From Armatimonadota bacterium (GTDB lineage: Bacteria; Armatimonadota; Fimbriimonadia; Fimbriimonadales; Fimbriimonadaceae): a DNA stretch of 64,000 nucleotides. Every line of letters begins with the position of its first letter. Position 1 is the first letter of the stretch. The notes below the pieces were generated by a model that ran no database searches, was not told the origin of the DNA, and saw nothing but the letters and a program-made list of their open reading frames with translations. Of the stretch, positions 1-8,609 are shown in pieces. Made by a program: the position numbers and the translations under genes. The stretch is from positions 248,001 through 312,000 of the forward strand of contig JAFDWQ010000009.1 of assembly GCA_018268395.1 (NCBI GenBank), given 5' to 3'.

Positions 1-725
1 CGGAAATCGGCCTTAACGGGCACGCTTTTCAGCCCGGCCCACGCCAGGGCCGCAGCTACGATCACGAAGGGGAGCCAGACCAACGCGGCGTTCTGGAGGT
101 AGACCGGATGCGACGTCTTGTCTTTCTCCACGAACGTCTGCCCCGTCCCGATCCAAGCCATCCCGATCACGGCAGGAATGAGGAACTGCGCTACGCTCAC
201 GCCGAAGTTGCCGACGCCGGCCTGGATGCCCAGGGCCGTCCCCTGTTTCGTCTTCGGGAAGAACAGCGACGTGCTCGGCATGAACGAGCTGAAGTTGCCC
301 CCTCCGAGTCCGGCTAAAAAGGCGAGGACGAGAAAGGTCGTATACGACGTCTGAGGGTTCTGGACTGCGGCCGTCCAGCCCAGGCACGGCACGACGAGGA
401 GCACGGTCGAGAGGGCCACGGTCTTGCGTGTCCCGAACAACGGGATGAGGAAGGTATGGACGATCCGGAGCGTCCCAGCGGCCAGGCCCGGCATTGCGGT
501 CAGCCAGAACAGTTGCTGCTTGTCGAACTTGAACCCGACGCCACTCAGTTTGACGACGATGGCGCTCACCATGAACCAGGTGCTGAACGACAGGAACAAG
601 GCGAACGTCGTGAGCCAGAGCGTGCGCCACGCCAGGCGCTTCCCTTCGCCGCCCCATGCTTGGACGTCTTCTGGGTTCCAAGTCGCGGGCAATGGATCTT
701 GATGGGCCGAGGTGGTCAAGGACAA
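1..725 (-). CDS. narK: NarK-type nitrate/nitrite MFS transporter, C-terminus cut by window edge
   Basis: Inner-membrane transporter expected to import nitrate or exchange it for nitrite. The reverse strand reads as one open frame of 241 codons running off the window start. It has hydrophobic helices from about residue 33 and the stretch PSTSLFFPKTKQGTALG followed by IQAGVGNFGVSV, which matches the signature region of NarK/NasA major facilitators (roughly the first half of a 400-450 residue protein). There is no ATG. I choose TTG at 725 because AGGAG (733-737) sits seven bases upstream; a second TTG at 719 is possible. It lies next to a nitrate-reductase-like enzyme on the same strand, which supports the substrate. 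A palindrome at 774-787 lies upstream. Confidence 0.88.
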   Translation of the reverse strand, partial: MSLTTSAHQDPLPATWNPEDVQAWGGEGKRLAWRTLWLTTFALFLSFSTWFMVSAIVVKLSGVGFKFDKQQLFWLTAMPGLAAGTLRIVHTFLIPLFGTRKTVALSTVLLVVPCLGWTAAVQNPQTSYTTFLVLAFLAGLGGGNFSSFMPSTSLFFPKTKQGTALGIQAGVGNFGVSVAQFLIPAVIGMAWIGTGQTFVEKDKTSHPVYLQNAALVWLPFVIVAAALAWAGLKSVPVKADF

Positions 726-773
726 GGTCGTACTCCTGTAAGAAGATCATTGACCTCATCGTCCAGGCACGCT

Positions 774-787
774 ATGACGCCCGTCAT
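774..787 (-). promoter_or_regulatory. Palindromic operator, copy 1, upstream of narK
   Basis: ATGACGCCCGTCAT is a perfect ATGAC-N4-GTCAT inverted repeat. Its centre (780.5) is 32 bases from the centre of a weak -10 box AATGAT (minus strand, 746-751), which is the spacing of a class II CRP/FNR-type activator site. Two further copies lie at 3061-3074 and 5650-5663. The regulator is not in the window; assigning it to the CRP/FNR/DNR family is inference. Confidence 0.6.
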
Positions 788-834
788 GCCCTAGGCCCAA
801 ACCGCCTTGCGGCCCGGGAGGACGACCGTTCCTC

Positions 835-3024
835 TTAGTCCGGTTCGGGACTGTCGGCCTTTGAGATCCGGACGACCGACTTCTTGAATTCGGGGATCTT
901 GCTCACCGGGTCAAGGGCTCGGACGGTCAGGTTGTTCGCCGACTTGCGCCCCGGCCAATGGTAGGGGATGAACACGGTGTCTGGCCGGATCGTGGTCACC
1001 ACCTTGGCCTTGAGGGTGACCGCGCCACGGCGGCTTTCGACGCGGGCCCAATCGCCGTCCTCAAGACCGTGCCGCCCGGCAAGCGTCGGATGGATCTCGA
1101 CATAGGGTTCCGGGCACAGGTCGACGAGCCCTCCGATCCGCCGCGTCTGCGTCCCGCTCAGATACTGCGTCACGATCCGTCCCGTCGTCAGGATGACGGG
1201 GTAGTCGTCGTCGGGCTCTTCGGCCGAGGGACGGTAAGGCGTCGGATGGAAGTGGGCTTTGCCGTCGGCGGTCGGAAACTTCAGGTCTTCGAAGAGCCGG
1301 GGCGTTCCGGGATGTCCGATCTCCGGGCACGGCCAGAAAACGCCCATTTCGTCGACGATCCGCTCGTACGTGATGCCGTAATAGTCGGCCGTCCCTCCTT
1401 TGCTCGCGACGCGGAGCTCGTTGAAGACGTCCTCGCTCGTCTTGAAGTGGTCGAAGAACCCGCCCCGCCCCAACCTCCGCGCGATGTCCAAGAGAATGGA
1501 CGTGTCCGTCCGCGCATCGCCGGGAGGATCGACGGCCTTATTGATCTTGATGACCCGCCCTTCTGCGCTCGTACTCGTCCCTTCTTCCTCTTCGTGCAGG
1601 GATCCCGCCAGCACGATGTCGGCATGATGGGCGGTCTCGCTCAAAAAGAAGTCGATGGCGGTGTAGTGCTCGAGACGGGACAGGGCATCGCGCGTAAAGT
1701 TCGAGTCCGGAAGTGAAACCAAAGGGTTAAAGCAAATCGAGATCAGGGCCTTGATCTCTCCGGCATGGATCCGTTCCATGATCTCCTGGGCCGAGTGGCC
1801 CTTCCGCGGCAGTTCAGGTTCCGGGATGCCCCATACACCGGCAATGTACGACCGGTGTTCCGGATTCTCAATGTCGCGGTTTCCGGGTAGCTGGTCGCAC
1901 TTGTGTCCGTGCTCGCGGCCGCCTTGTCCGTTGCCTTGTCCCGTGATCGTGCCGTATCCGCAACCCGGCCGGCCGATGCGGCCCGTCGCCAACACAAGGT
2001 TGATGCACCCGAGGACGTTGTCGACACCCTTGGTGTGGTGCTCGATCCCACGGGCGTGGAGGAGGAAGCTGGTCTTGGCCTGACCCCACAGACGTGCGGC
2101 CCGCCGGATGTCTTCGACCTCGACCCCACAGATCCGCGACGCCTCCTCCAGCGAAGTCGCCAGCGCGCTCTCTCGGGCGGCTTCGAAGCCCGTCGTGTGG
2201 TCGCGGACGAAAGCCTCGTCGACGTACCCTTCTTCGACCAGGACACGGAGCATCGCAGAGAACAGTGCGGAGTCCGTCCCGGGACGGACGGGCAGGTGGA
2301 GGTCGCACGTCCGGGCTAAGGGCGTGACCCGCGGATCGACCATGACCAGCTTCGCACCCCGGTCGCGGGCGCGCCAAATGTAGTCGGTCGTGATCGGCGA
2401 GCATTCGGCGACGTTCGTCCCCGCACACAGGATGACTTCCGCGGAAAGGATGTCGTCCCACGAATTCGCGGCCCGGTCCATCCCGAACGCCTTCTTGTTG
2501 CCTGCACCGGCGCTGACCATGCAGAGCCGACCGTTGTAATCCAGTTCTTTGGTCTGTAGGGCCACCCGCGCGAACTTGCCGACCAGGTAGCTCTTCTCGT
2601 TCGTCAGCGACACCCCCGACAGCATCGCGACCGCGTCTCTTCCGTACGCCTCCTGGACCCGCCGGATCTCGGACACCGTGGTGGAGAGCGCCTCCTGCCA
2701 GCCGATCGGAACGAAGCCTTGTCCCTCCATCCGCTTCATGGGAGCGAGCAGCCGGTCGGGATGGCTGCCCTGCAAGTAGCGTTTCACACCTTTGGGGCAG
2801 AGCTTGCCGCGGTTGAACGGGAACTCCTCCCACGGCTCGAAGCCGATGACTTTCCCGTCTTTGACTTTCAGTTGAATGCCGCACTGTTGGCCGCAGAAGC
2901 AGCAGTGCGTCTTAACGGTCTTGTCCGGGACACCTCGTCCGGTCCAGCCGCCCGGCGGCTGATGGTTGAGGTGCGGGCCGAACTTCTCGGCGAGCACGGA
3001 CACATCGACCGGCGGACGGGCCAT
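835..3024 (-). CDS. Molybdopterin oxidoreductase, nitrate reductase-like catalytic subunit
   Basis: Large molybdenum bis-MGD enzyme of the DMSO reductase superfamily, most likely reducing nitrate. In the 729-residue form the N-terminal [4Fe-4S] ligands are Cys41, Cys44, Cys48 and Cys76 (CCFCGQQC, then KLCPKG). The probable Mo ligand is Cys168 in GRLCMVSAG. The C-terminal 120 residues form the cofactor-binding domain ([17 protein letters not shown]). No Tat signal precedes the cluster, so a cytoplasmic location is likely. I start at ATG 3024 rather than the longer frame to 3102, because a -10 box CATAAT (3031-3036) lies six bases upstream and the extension has no protein-like character. Neighbours are narK, a NarI-like membrane protein and FeS/Rieske subunits. 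A formate dehydrogenase-like role cannot be excluded from sequence alone. Confidence 0.85.
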   Translation of the reverse strand: MARPPVDVSVLAEKFGPHLNHQPPGGWTGRGVPDKTVKTHCCFCGQQCGIQLKVKDGKVIGFEPWEEFPFNRGKLCPKGVKRYLQGSHPDRLLAPMKRMEGQGFVPIGWQEALSTTVSEIRRVQEAYGRDAVAMLSGVSLTNEKSYLVGKFARVALQTKELDYNGRLCMVSAGAGNKKAFGMDRAANSWDDILSAEVILCAGTNVAECSPITTDYIWRARDRGAKLVMVDPRVTPLARTCDLHLPVRPGTDSALFSAMLRVLVEEGYVDEAFVRDHTTGFEAARESALATSLEEASRICGVEVEDIRRAARLWGQAKTSFLLHARGIEHHTKGVDNVLGCINLVLATGRIGRPGCGYGTITGQGNGQGGREHGHKCDQLPGNRDIENPEHRSYIAGVWGIPEPELPRKGHSAQEIMERIHAGEIKALISICFNPLVSLPDSNFTRDALSRLEHYTAIDFFLSETAHHADIVLAGSLHEEEEGTSTSAEGRVIKINKAVDPPGDARTDTSILLDIARRLGRGGFFDHFKTSEDVFNELRVASKGGTADYYGITYERIVDEMGVFWPCPEIGHPGTPRLFEDLKFPTADGKAHFHPTPYRPSAEEPDDDYPVILTTGRIVTQYLSGTQTRRIGGLVDLCPEPYVEIHPTLAGRHGLEDGDWARVESRRGAVTLKAKVVTTIRPDTVFIPYHWPGRKSANNLTVRALDPVSKIPEFKKSVVRISKADSPEPD

Positions 3025-3140
3025 AGCGCTATTATGCGGCACCTTCGGGCGGTCCACGATATGACGGCTGTCATACGACGACGGACGGACGCATGACAGC
3101 ATAAAGCGGGCGAAGATGGGCTATCTTTATTCGTGAGACC
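3025..3140. promoter_or_regulatory. Divergent promoter region with palindrome copy 2 (3061-3074)
   Basis: ATGACGGCTGTCAT at 3061-3074 sits between the leftward molybdoenzyme and the rightward membrane protein. Leftwards, CATAAT at 3031-3036 is centred 34 bases from the palindrome centre and ends six bases before ATG 3024, implying a leaderless mRNA. Rightwards, CATAAA at 3100-3105 is centred 35 bases away and could serve the gene at 3141. One bound activator could therefore drive both directions. Confidence 0.5.
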
Positions 3141-4196
3141 ATGGTGACCAGCGATCAACGGCGCGATACGGCTTCCACGGCACGGGCCAAAGCGCTCGTC
3201 GCGGCCGTCCTGGCCGCCGGCGCGGTGACCGTCGCGATCGTGGTCGGTTCCGGTTGGTTCCGTCGGTTCGACCCGGCCCTCGCCGCGTACGCGTCGGCCA
3301 CCGTTTTCGCCGCGTTCGCGATCGCCTACCGCTTCGTGATGTGGGTACAACGCCCACCGACCTGGCACTATTTTACGGCGGGTCTGCGACTGTTCTTCCG
3401 ACCGGACCGCCTCGCCGCCAACCTTGTCCGCCTGGTCGTCCTGTTCTGGAACGACATCGTGGCCCAGACCTTCATCGAGAAACGGAGCACCAAACGGTGG
3501 CTCGCCCACATGTCGCTCGCCTGGGGCTGCCTGCTCGCGTTCGCGATCACGTTCCCGCTCAGTTGGGGTTGGATCCAGTTCGGCGTGGCCGCCAACGGCC
3601 ATGACTATGTCGTCGAATTCATGGGCCTTCCGACGATCGCCTTTCCTCCGGACAGCTTCCTAGCGTTCCTGTTCTTCAACGGGTTGAACATCAGCGCCGT
3701 GATGGTGCTCGTCGGAGTGGGTCTTGCCATGCACCGCCGGGTCTTCGAGAGCGGGGCTAGGGCCGTCCAGACCTTGGCCAACGACTTTATGCCCCTGTTC
3801 CTGTTGTTCTCCGTCGCGGTCACGGGCCTGATGTTGACGGCGAGCTATCGGCTGATGGGGGGTTCGCACTTTTCGTTCATCTCGCTCTTGCACGCGTTCA
3901 CCGTCATCGTCTTCCTGCTTTGGTTGCCGTTCGGGAAGTTCTTCCACGTCATCCAGCGGCCCGCTCAGATCGGAGTGGCCTACTACAAGACGGAAGGGGC
4001 CGAGGGGCCTCAGGCTGCTTGCGCCCGCAGCGGGCAGGAGTATCAGTCCCTTCTTCACCACGACGACCTCGTCAACGTCATGCGCCAGGTCGGGCAAGAC
4101 TTCGGGCCGCACCAAGACTTGAGCCCTCAGGAGAAGAGGAAGCTCGTCGCATTGAACCAAGCCGCACTGATCGACGGCGTTCCGTTCGTCGGTTAG
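3141..4196 (+). CDS. NarI/DsrM-like polytopic membrane protein of the nitrate reductase locus
   Basis: A 351-residue integral membrane protein with about six hydrophobic spans between residues 15 and 270 and a soluble C-terminal tail of about 75 residues. Histidines lie in or beside the helices (RWLAHMSLAWGC, LLHAFTVIVFLLW, KFFHVIQRP), as expected for haem b ligands in the NarI/DsrM/HdrE cytochrome b fold. It would pass electrons from quinol to the FeS/Rieske and molybdenum subunits. It is transcribed away from the molybdoenzyme across a shared control region, and its last codons overlap the end of the small membrane gene on the other strand. Haem ligation is inferred from helix-embedded histidines, not from a recognised full motif. 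Confidence 0.65.
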   Translation: MVTSDQRRDTASTARAKALVAAVLAAGAVTVAIVVGSGWFRRFDPALAAYASATVFAAFAIAYRFVMWVQRPPTWHYFTAGLRLFFRPDRLAANLVRLVVLFWNDIVAQTFIEKRSTKRWLAHMSLAWGCLLAFAITFPLSWGWIQFGVAANGHDYVVEFMGLPTIAFPPDSFLAFLFFNGLNISAVMVLVGVGLAMHRRVFESGARAVQTLANDFMPLFLLFSVAVTGLMLTASYRLMGGSHFSFISLLHAFTVIVFLLWLPFGKFFHVIQRPAQIGVAYYKTEGAEGPQAACARSGQEYQSLLHHDDLVNVMRQVGQDFGPHQDLSPQEKRKLVALNQAALIDGVPFVG

Positions 4197-4426
4197 GCGT
4201 CACGGTCGAGACGGTTCACCCCGACCATCATCCACGCGTTCACACCGAGGATCACCAAGCTCCCGAGCGCTGCCGGGACAGCGGCTCCCACCCGGTGCGC
4301 GAGCATGTTCTCGAACGCCATGACGAAGAGCCAGAGTTGAAGGAGGACGAGGACGACGCTGAAGAGCAGGAGCCCTACGAACACGGGCGCCTTCTGCGCC
4401 CGCTGAGGCTTATGCTCCGGCTTCAC
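4193..4426 (-). CDS. Small two-helix membrane protein (possibly DUF6755-like)
   Basis: A 77-residue protein with a basic, polar N-terminus ([12 protein letters not shown]) and two predicted membrane helices (about residues 14-37 and 46-68). It begins with GTG at 4426, overlapping the stop of the Rieske gene in GTGA, so it is probably translationally coupled to it. It resembles in size and layout the small membrane proteins found with Rieske/FeS/molybdoenzyme clusters. The family name is from memory and should be treated as a guess. A likely role is anchoring or assembly of the complex. Confidence 0.6.
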   Translation of the reverse strand: MKPEHKPQRAQKAPVFVGLLLFSVVLVLLQLWLFVMAFENMLAHRVGAAVPAALGSLVILGVNAWMMVGVNRLDRDA

Positions 4427-4926
4427 GCCCGCCCTCCCTCGCCACGTCGAACGCCGACGGCCCAGACCGCTCCGTCCCGTATCTCGAGCGCGATCCGCGG
4501 CAACGGTTCCGGAGGCGGGCCTTGCAGGACACGGCCGTCCTCCACCGCGAAGGCACCGTTATGGCACGGGCAGACGAGCCTCTCGGCGCTCGGGTCGAAG
4601 TCGACCGGACAAGAGAGGTGGGTACAGCGGCGGGAATAGGCCGCGAACTCGCCTGTACGCCTTCGGATCAAGATGCAGACGTCCTTGTCTCCCGGATAGG
4701 CGAAAGCCACCGAACTACCGGGGGGCACGTCGTCCACGGACGCGATTTTGAGGGGACGGTGCTCCTCGGGCTTCATGGGCAGCGACGTGACGAGGGCGAC
4801 CGCCGAAGTCCCGACGGCCAGGCCGCCGCTGGCGAGCGTCATGAAACGGAAGAACTCGCGACGGGACACGTAAGAGTCGTCGTCCCAATCGATCGGAAAC
4901 TCAGATGCCAAGCGTTCGTCTTTCAT
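4423..4926 (-). CDS. Rieske [2Fe-2S] protein of the nitrate reductase complex
   Basis: A 167-residue protein with an N-terminal SRREFF twin-arginine-like motif (residues 21-26) followed by a hydrophobic helix to about residue 49, so it is probably a Tat-exported, membrane-anchored subunit. The Rieske ligands are Cys101/His103 (CTHLSC) and Cys119/His122 (CPCH). Cys106 and Cys121 are also present, so the cluster-stabilising disulphide of high-potential Rieske proteins can form. The ATG at 4926 overlaps the stop of the upstream FeS gene (ATGA), and its own stop overlaps the next start, giving a tight three-gene operon. The export signal contrasts with the signal-less molybdoenzyme, which raises the question of topology. 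Confidence 0.88.
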   Translation of the reverse strand: MKDERLASEFPIDWDDDSYVSRREFFRFMTLASGGLAVGTSAVALVTSLPMKPEEHRPLKIASVDDVPPGSSVAFAYPGDKDVCILIRRRTGEFAAYSRRCTHLSCPVDFDPSAERLVCPCHNGAFAVEDGRVLQGPPPEPLPRIALEIRDGAVWAVGVRRGEGGRA

Positions 4927-5522
4927 CGGATCCTCGCACTCTCGAGCAGGTCGGTCTTGCGGACGAGGACGCCTGTCTTCACGTCCAACCGCGCGTGCCC
5001 GGCGGGCATCATCAGGCTGACCTTGGTCGTGACGACCTTGCCGCCGAACCGGAACTCGTTGACGGGCGTCCCGCCGCGCTGCGCGGCGATCTCCTCGGCC
5101 GTACCGAAGAACAGGGCTTGTGACGGGCACACCGTCGCGCACATCGGCTTCTTACCGACGGAGGTGCGGTCGTAGCACATGTCGCACTTCATCATTTGGT
5201 CGATCTGCGCGTCGTACTTCGGCACACCGAAGGGACAGGCGAACACACAGTTCGTACATCCGATGCACCTGGGTTTCAGAGAGCTTTGGACGACACCGTC
5301 CGGTGTCCGTTTGATCGCGTCCGCCGGGCAAACGGCGGCGCACGCGGGATCGTCGCAGTGCATGCAGACGACCGGGGTCGTCTGCACGGTGTCGCCCCGC
5401 GCGACCGTCTCCAGATGGATCATCGAAACGCCGGCGTGCGTGTCGCACTCGGCGCACGCTGCCACGCAAGCGTTGCATCCGATACACCGGCTCGGATCGA
5501 TGTAGAACCTTTTCTCCATCAT
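4923..5522 (-). CDS. Four-cluster ferredoxin-type electron transfer subunit (DmsB/NrfC/HybA family)
   Basis: A 199-residue FeS protein with sixteen cysteines in four ferredoxin motifs: Cys13/16/19/23, Cys53/56/61/65, Cys86/89/92/96 and Cys113/116/128/132, enough for four [4Fe-4S] clusters. Such subunits connect a molybdoenzyme to a quinol-oxidising membrane partner. There is no signal peptide. I choose ATG 5522 (MMEKRF) because CATACT (5529-5534) ends six bases upstream; a longer frame to 5630 adds 36 residues with no recognisable character. First gene of the operon FeS-Rieske-small membrane protein. Confidence 0.85.
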   Translation of the reverse strand: MMEKRFYIDPSRCIGCNACVAACAECDTHAGVSMIHLETVARGDTVQTTPVVCMHCDDPACAAVCPADAIKRTPDGVVQSSLKPRCIGCTNCVFACPFGVPKYDAQIDQMMKCDMCYDRTSVGKKPMCATVCPSQALFFGTAEEIAAQRGGTPVNEFRFGGKVVTTKVSLMMPAGHARLDVKTGVLVRKTDLLESARIR

Positions 5523-5747
5523 ACGTTCAGTATGCAACGGGCACCCTGCACTCGGGTTCGTAAGGAACCGACGCGGCTCAGGACTCCCTTCTTCGTCAGC
5601 GCGACCTCGCCCACCGAAGACAGTGTCCACCGTGCGCCGGGGTCACGACATGACGACCGTCATAGGCCCGGACCACAGCGGCCAAGGCTTATCGCACCGA
5701 TCCGATAACGGGCCGTACCGTCTGGTCCAGGATTCAGCCGGTGTGAA
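5523..5747. promoter_or_regulatory. Intergenic region with palindrome copy 3 (5650-5663)
   Basis: ATGACGACCGTCAT at 5650-5663 is the third copy of the ATGACGNCNGTCAT element. At class II spacing the minus-strand -10 would fall near 5622-5627 (GACACT, weak), giving a leader of about 90 bases. A separate box CATACT at 5529-5534 lies right before ATG 5522. Nothing else is recognisable here. Confidence 0.5.
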
Positions 5748-6866
5748 TCAGGGCGTGACGATCCAACCGACCTGATCGTGCTCTGAACACCACAGGGCCA
5801 CGCTGGCGATGCCGGTCTGACGGATGCGGTAGCGCGCTCGCAGGGCGTCTTGACCTTGGAAATACCGCGAGACGTCGCCCGTCGCGTCGAGCTTACGCGG
5901 CACGAAGGACGTACCGATCGGATCGGTCCGGACGTCACCGCCGGCATAACCGGACCCTGCAAAGTCGTACATCTCGAGGGTCTGGCTGAACTGGCCCGAG
6001 TTCGCCATTCTGCCGACGCTCCAGAGCGAGAGGTACTGCGGCACTTGGCCGTTCGCGGTGAACTCGACGTTGATCGGCGCCGCGTTGGCGTTGGGGACGA
6101 GGTACTTGCAGACCATCAAGGCGTCGCCGTCGAGTTCCCGCAAGCTCGCCGTGGTCCCCGATCCCAGTTTGCCGAGCGCGACGTTGAACCCGGTCGGACG
6201 GATCAAGTGCGCCGGCACTTGGCCCGACTGGTCGATGCCCGTCACGTCGACCCGGAGCGACCGGACTTTGAAGAGCGGCGACACGATGTAGCCCGAGACT
6301 TGGGCCGGGACTGCGGAGACGGTGCTGCCCCCTCCGGACGGATCGTCGTCGAGCTGGACGTCGCACAGTTCGCCCAAGACCGGATTCACCCAAGGGAGCG
6401 TCACCGAGTTGGAAGCTTGCGAATCGAGTTTGGCCGTGACGTGGACGTTTTGGACCGTGATGTCGACGTCGATGCCGTTGTAGACGCCTTGGATGTGGTA
6501 GGGGCCGGGAAGCACCGTGTCGGCCACGTGCCGCAACCGGTCGGAACCCAAGTCGGTACCCGCCAGCGTGACCGGGTCCGGAGGCAGGTTGACATCGAAG
6601 TCCGAGAGCTTGATCGTGAAGTCCAAACTGCCGGCCGCCTTGTCGCTCCTCGCTTCGGGCGTCGTCGTCGGCGAAGTGAACGACTGGTCTCCGAGGAAGT
6701 CCGCCTTGACAAGGATCGTGACCGTCGCGTCGAGGTTCCCATACCGGGCTTCGGCAGAACCGAAGCAGAACGTGAACCGGTCGGCCCCACGGAACCGCTC
6801 GACGGGCTGTCCGGCATGAGCGGCGGCGGCGGCCGCCGCGAGCGTGAACAAGACGATGTGCTTCAA
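5748..6866 (-). CDS. Secreted protein of unknown function
   Basis: A 372-residue protein with a Sec-type signal peptide (short basic start, hydrophobic stretch to about residue 16, AHAG cleavage region). The rest is beta-rich and low in charge, with many Asp/Gly/Thr turns and few Lys. It has no PEP-CTERM tail and no motif I recognise. The start is TTG at 6866, supported by GGAGAGG five to ten bases upstream. The C-terminal half contains two cysteines (MVCKYL, LWCSEH) besides one near the N-terminus, so disulphides are possible. It stands alone between the nitrate operon and the lipid operon. Function unknown. Confidence 0.75.
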   Translation of the reverse strand: MKHIVLFTLAAAAAAAHAGQPVERFRGADRFTFCFGSAEARYGNLDATVTILVKADFLGDQSFTSPTTTPEARSDKAAGSLDFTIKLSDFDVNLPPDPVTLAGTDLGSDRLRHVADTVLPGPYHIQGVYNGIDVDITVQNVHVTAKLDSQASNSVTLPWVNPVLGELCDVQLDDDPSGGGSTVSAVPAQVSGYIVSPLFKVRSLRVDVTGIDQSGQVPAHLIRPTGFNVALGKLGSGTTASLRELDGDALMVCKYLVPNANAAPINVEFTANGQVPQYLSLWSVGRMANSGQFSQTLEMYDFAGSGYAGGDVRTDPIGTSFVPRKLDATGDVSRYFQGQDALRARYRIRQTGIASVALWCSEHDQVGWIVTP

Positions 6867-7008
6867 ATGACCTCTCCGACAAGGGACATGATAGCCTGGC
6901 CTTGACCGCTTCCGGTCTGCCTCCCCCGCTTCATACGGTTTTTCTACGGGGGCTTCCTAAGAGGGTCAAGCAGGGGTCGGGTAGATTCGGAACCGGCCCA
7001 CCCTTTTT

Positions 7009-7878
7009 ATGACCTCCCTTAACCCTGCCCGGCTCCGGTATCGAGCGGTGTTCGTCTCCGACGTGCACCTCGGTTCGGCGGGCTGCCGGGTCGACGAGTT
7101 CCAGAGGTTCTTGGGAGCGGTCGACTGCGACTATCTCTATCTCGTCGGCGACATCATCGACCTCTGGGTGGTCATGAAAGCCGGCAAGTGGCAGCAGGCC
7201 CATACCGACGTCGTCCGACAGATCCTCAGCCTGTCCAAGCTCGGGGTCAAAATCTACTACACCCCCGGCAACCATGACGCCTTCCTGCGGCGGCTCAACG
7301 GCTCCGACTTCGGCAACATCCGGATCGACCACAGCGTGACCCACGTCTGCGCCGACGGCAAGCGGCTCGAAGTCGTGCACGGAGACCTTCTCGACAAGTC
7401 GGTCAAATGGGTTCCGCTCGCATGGGCCGCCGCTTGGGTCTACGAAAGCGTCACGGTGTTCAACGGCTGGGTCAATGCGCGCCGCAAACGGGCCGGAAAG
7501 GAACAGACCGACTTCAGCACGATCCTCAAGAAGAGGCTGAAGAAGTACATCGGGGGAAAGACCGATTTCGAAGACCGGCTCCTGAGCAACGCCCTTTCGG
7601 CAGGCTTTGACGGCGTGGTCTGCGGCCACATCCACCGTCCCGGCATCCAGGTCGGCGACGACGGGGGACTTTACATCAACACGGGAGACTGGGTCGAACA
7701 CGGCACCGCCGTCGTCGAACGGGACGACGGCAAACTCGAACTCGTCCTGTGGGACGACTTGAAGGAAGTCTGGGGGACGGGGCCGGACCCCGACGTGACG
7801 GCCTCCAAACCGAAGAGGCTGTTCCGCACGCGGAGACGCGGTGAGCGCGCATGCGCGTCAAGTTCTACGAGGCTCTAG
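7009..7878 (+). CDS. UDP-2,3-diacylglucosamine diphosphatase-like metallophosphoesterase
   Basis: A calcineurin-like phosphoesterase of 289 residues with the full dimetal signature: SDVHLG (residues 17-22), GDIIDLW (47-53), GNHD (87-90), VHGD and GHIHRP. The spacing and the DLW variant fit the LpxH/YbbF branch, which cleaves UDP-2,3-diacylglucosamine to lipid X in lipid A synthesis. The C-terminal 35 residues are basic and probably dispensable. It is the first gene of a three-gene run with a CrtO-like membrane protein (28-base overlap) and an MGDG-synthase-like glycosyltransferase, so its true substrate may be another envelope glycolipid precursor. Confidence 0.78.
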   Translation: MTSLNPARLRYRAVFVSDVHLGSAGCRVDEFQRFLGAVDCDYLYLVGDIIDLWVVMKAGKWQQAHTDVVRQILSLSKLGVKIYYTPGNHDAFLRRLNGSDFGNIRIDHSVTHVCADGKRLEVVHGDLLDKSVKWVPLAWAAAWVYESVTVFNGWVNARRKRAGKEQTDFSTILKKRLKKYIGGKTDFEDRLLSNALSAGFDGVVCGHIHRPGIQVGDDGGLYINTGDWVEHGTAVVERDDGKLELVLWDDLKEVWGTGPDPDVTASKPKRLFRTRRRGERACASSSTRL

Positions 7879-8609
7879 GCGTCCGGGCACTTTACGCCGC
7901 CGTCGCCTGGATCGTGCGCGAGCCGACGTTGCCGCCGTCTTCGGGCGCACCGCCGACGTCCGTCGACAAGCCCAAAATGGCCGAGATCCGGCGCGAATCG
8001 CGGTACTTCGCCGCCGCCAACCTGGCCCGGGCCGCCTGCTACGTCCCGCATTTCGTCGCGTTCCTCGTCTGGCCCTATAAGGCCGGGCTCGTCTATGTGA
8101 TCGGGCTCTTCGTCCTTCACGGGATCATGTTCGCCGTCGAGAACTACAAGACGGCGCTGTGCGACACCTGGGCGCCGCACCTTCCCGACAAGCTGGAACC
8201 GAAGAAGATCGCTCCGACATGGCCGACGGGCTGGTTCGCCCTGATGTCGTTCGAGACGGAACGCTTCTACAGACTGATCGGAATGGAGGCCTTCCGTCGA
8301 TTCGTGACCTACATGATGAACATGCTGACCTTCGGTTTCTCAGGGAAGAAGGTCGACTTCATCCCCGCTCCGAAACGGTCGCACACCGTGGTCTTCGAAC
8401 TCGAAACCCGGGTCTCGGAGACCGTCCACTTCTTCAGCGCACTCACGATCGGGCCCCTGGTCTGGTTCTCGTGGGCGGCCGCGCCCTTAGGCGTCAGCCT
8501 CTGGTCGACGGTCGTCGTGTTCGGAGATCTTGGCCTCGCTCTGCTCCAGCGTTACCACCGCGTCCGAGTCTGGCCCGTCTTGCGGCGCATGCTGGAGCGG
8601 AAGAAGTGA
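7851..8609 (+). CDS. Integral membrane protein, possible CrtO-like glycolipid acyltransferase
   Basis: A 252-residue membrane protein with hydrophobic spans near residues 62-100 and 185-225. Its C-terminal part, with ET..SETVHF, two membrane spans and a final LLQRYHRVRVWPVLRRML, resembles by eye the ending of staphylococcal glycosyl-diaponeurosporenoate acyltransferase CrtO (ET.RAE.IHW, then IVQRYNRPRL.QLLR). If correct, it acylates a sugar on a lipid. It overlaps the previous gene by 28 bases and its stop overlaps the next start (GTGA), so all three are co-translated. The resemblance is distant and needs a profile search; otherwise it is a membrane protein of unknown function. Confidence 0.55.
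   Translation: MRVKFYEALGVRALYAAVAWIVREPTLPPSSGAPPTSVDKPKMAEIRRESRYFAAANLARAACYVPHFVAFLVWPYKAGLVYVIGLFVLHGIMFAVENYKTALCDTWAPHLPDKLEPKKIAPTWPTGWFALMSFETERFYRLIGMEAFRRFVTYMMNMLTFGFSGKKVDFIPAPKRSHTVVFELETRVSETVHFFSALTIGPLVWFSWAAAPLGVSLWSTVVVFGDLGLALLQRYHRVRVWPVLRRMLERKK

Noticed and set aside
13-759. 248-codon frame on the minus strand at the window start
   Set aside because: It is out of frame with the NarK-like sequence, which shows clear transporter motifs in another frame; the frame here has only charged low-complexity residues.
835-3102. Longer start of the molybdoenzyme at 3102
   Set aside because: The extra 26 residues are not protein-like and cover the palindrome and the -10 box that precede ATG 3024.
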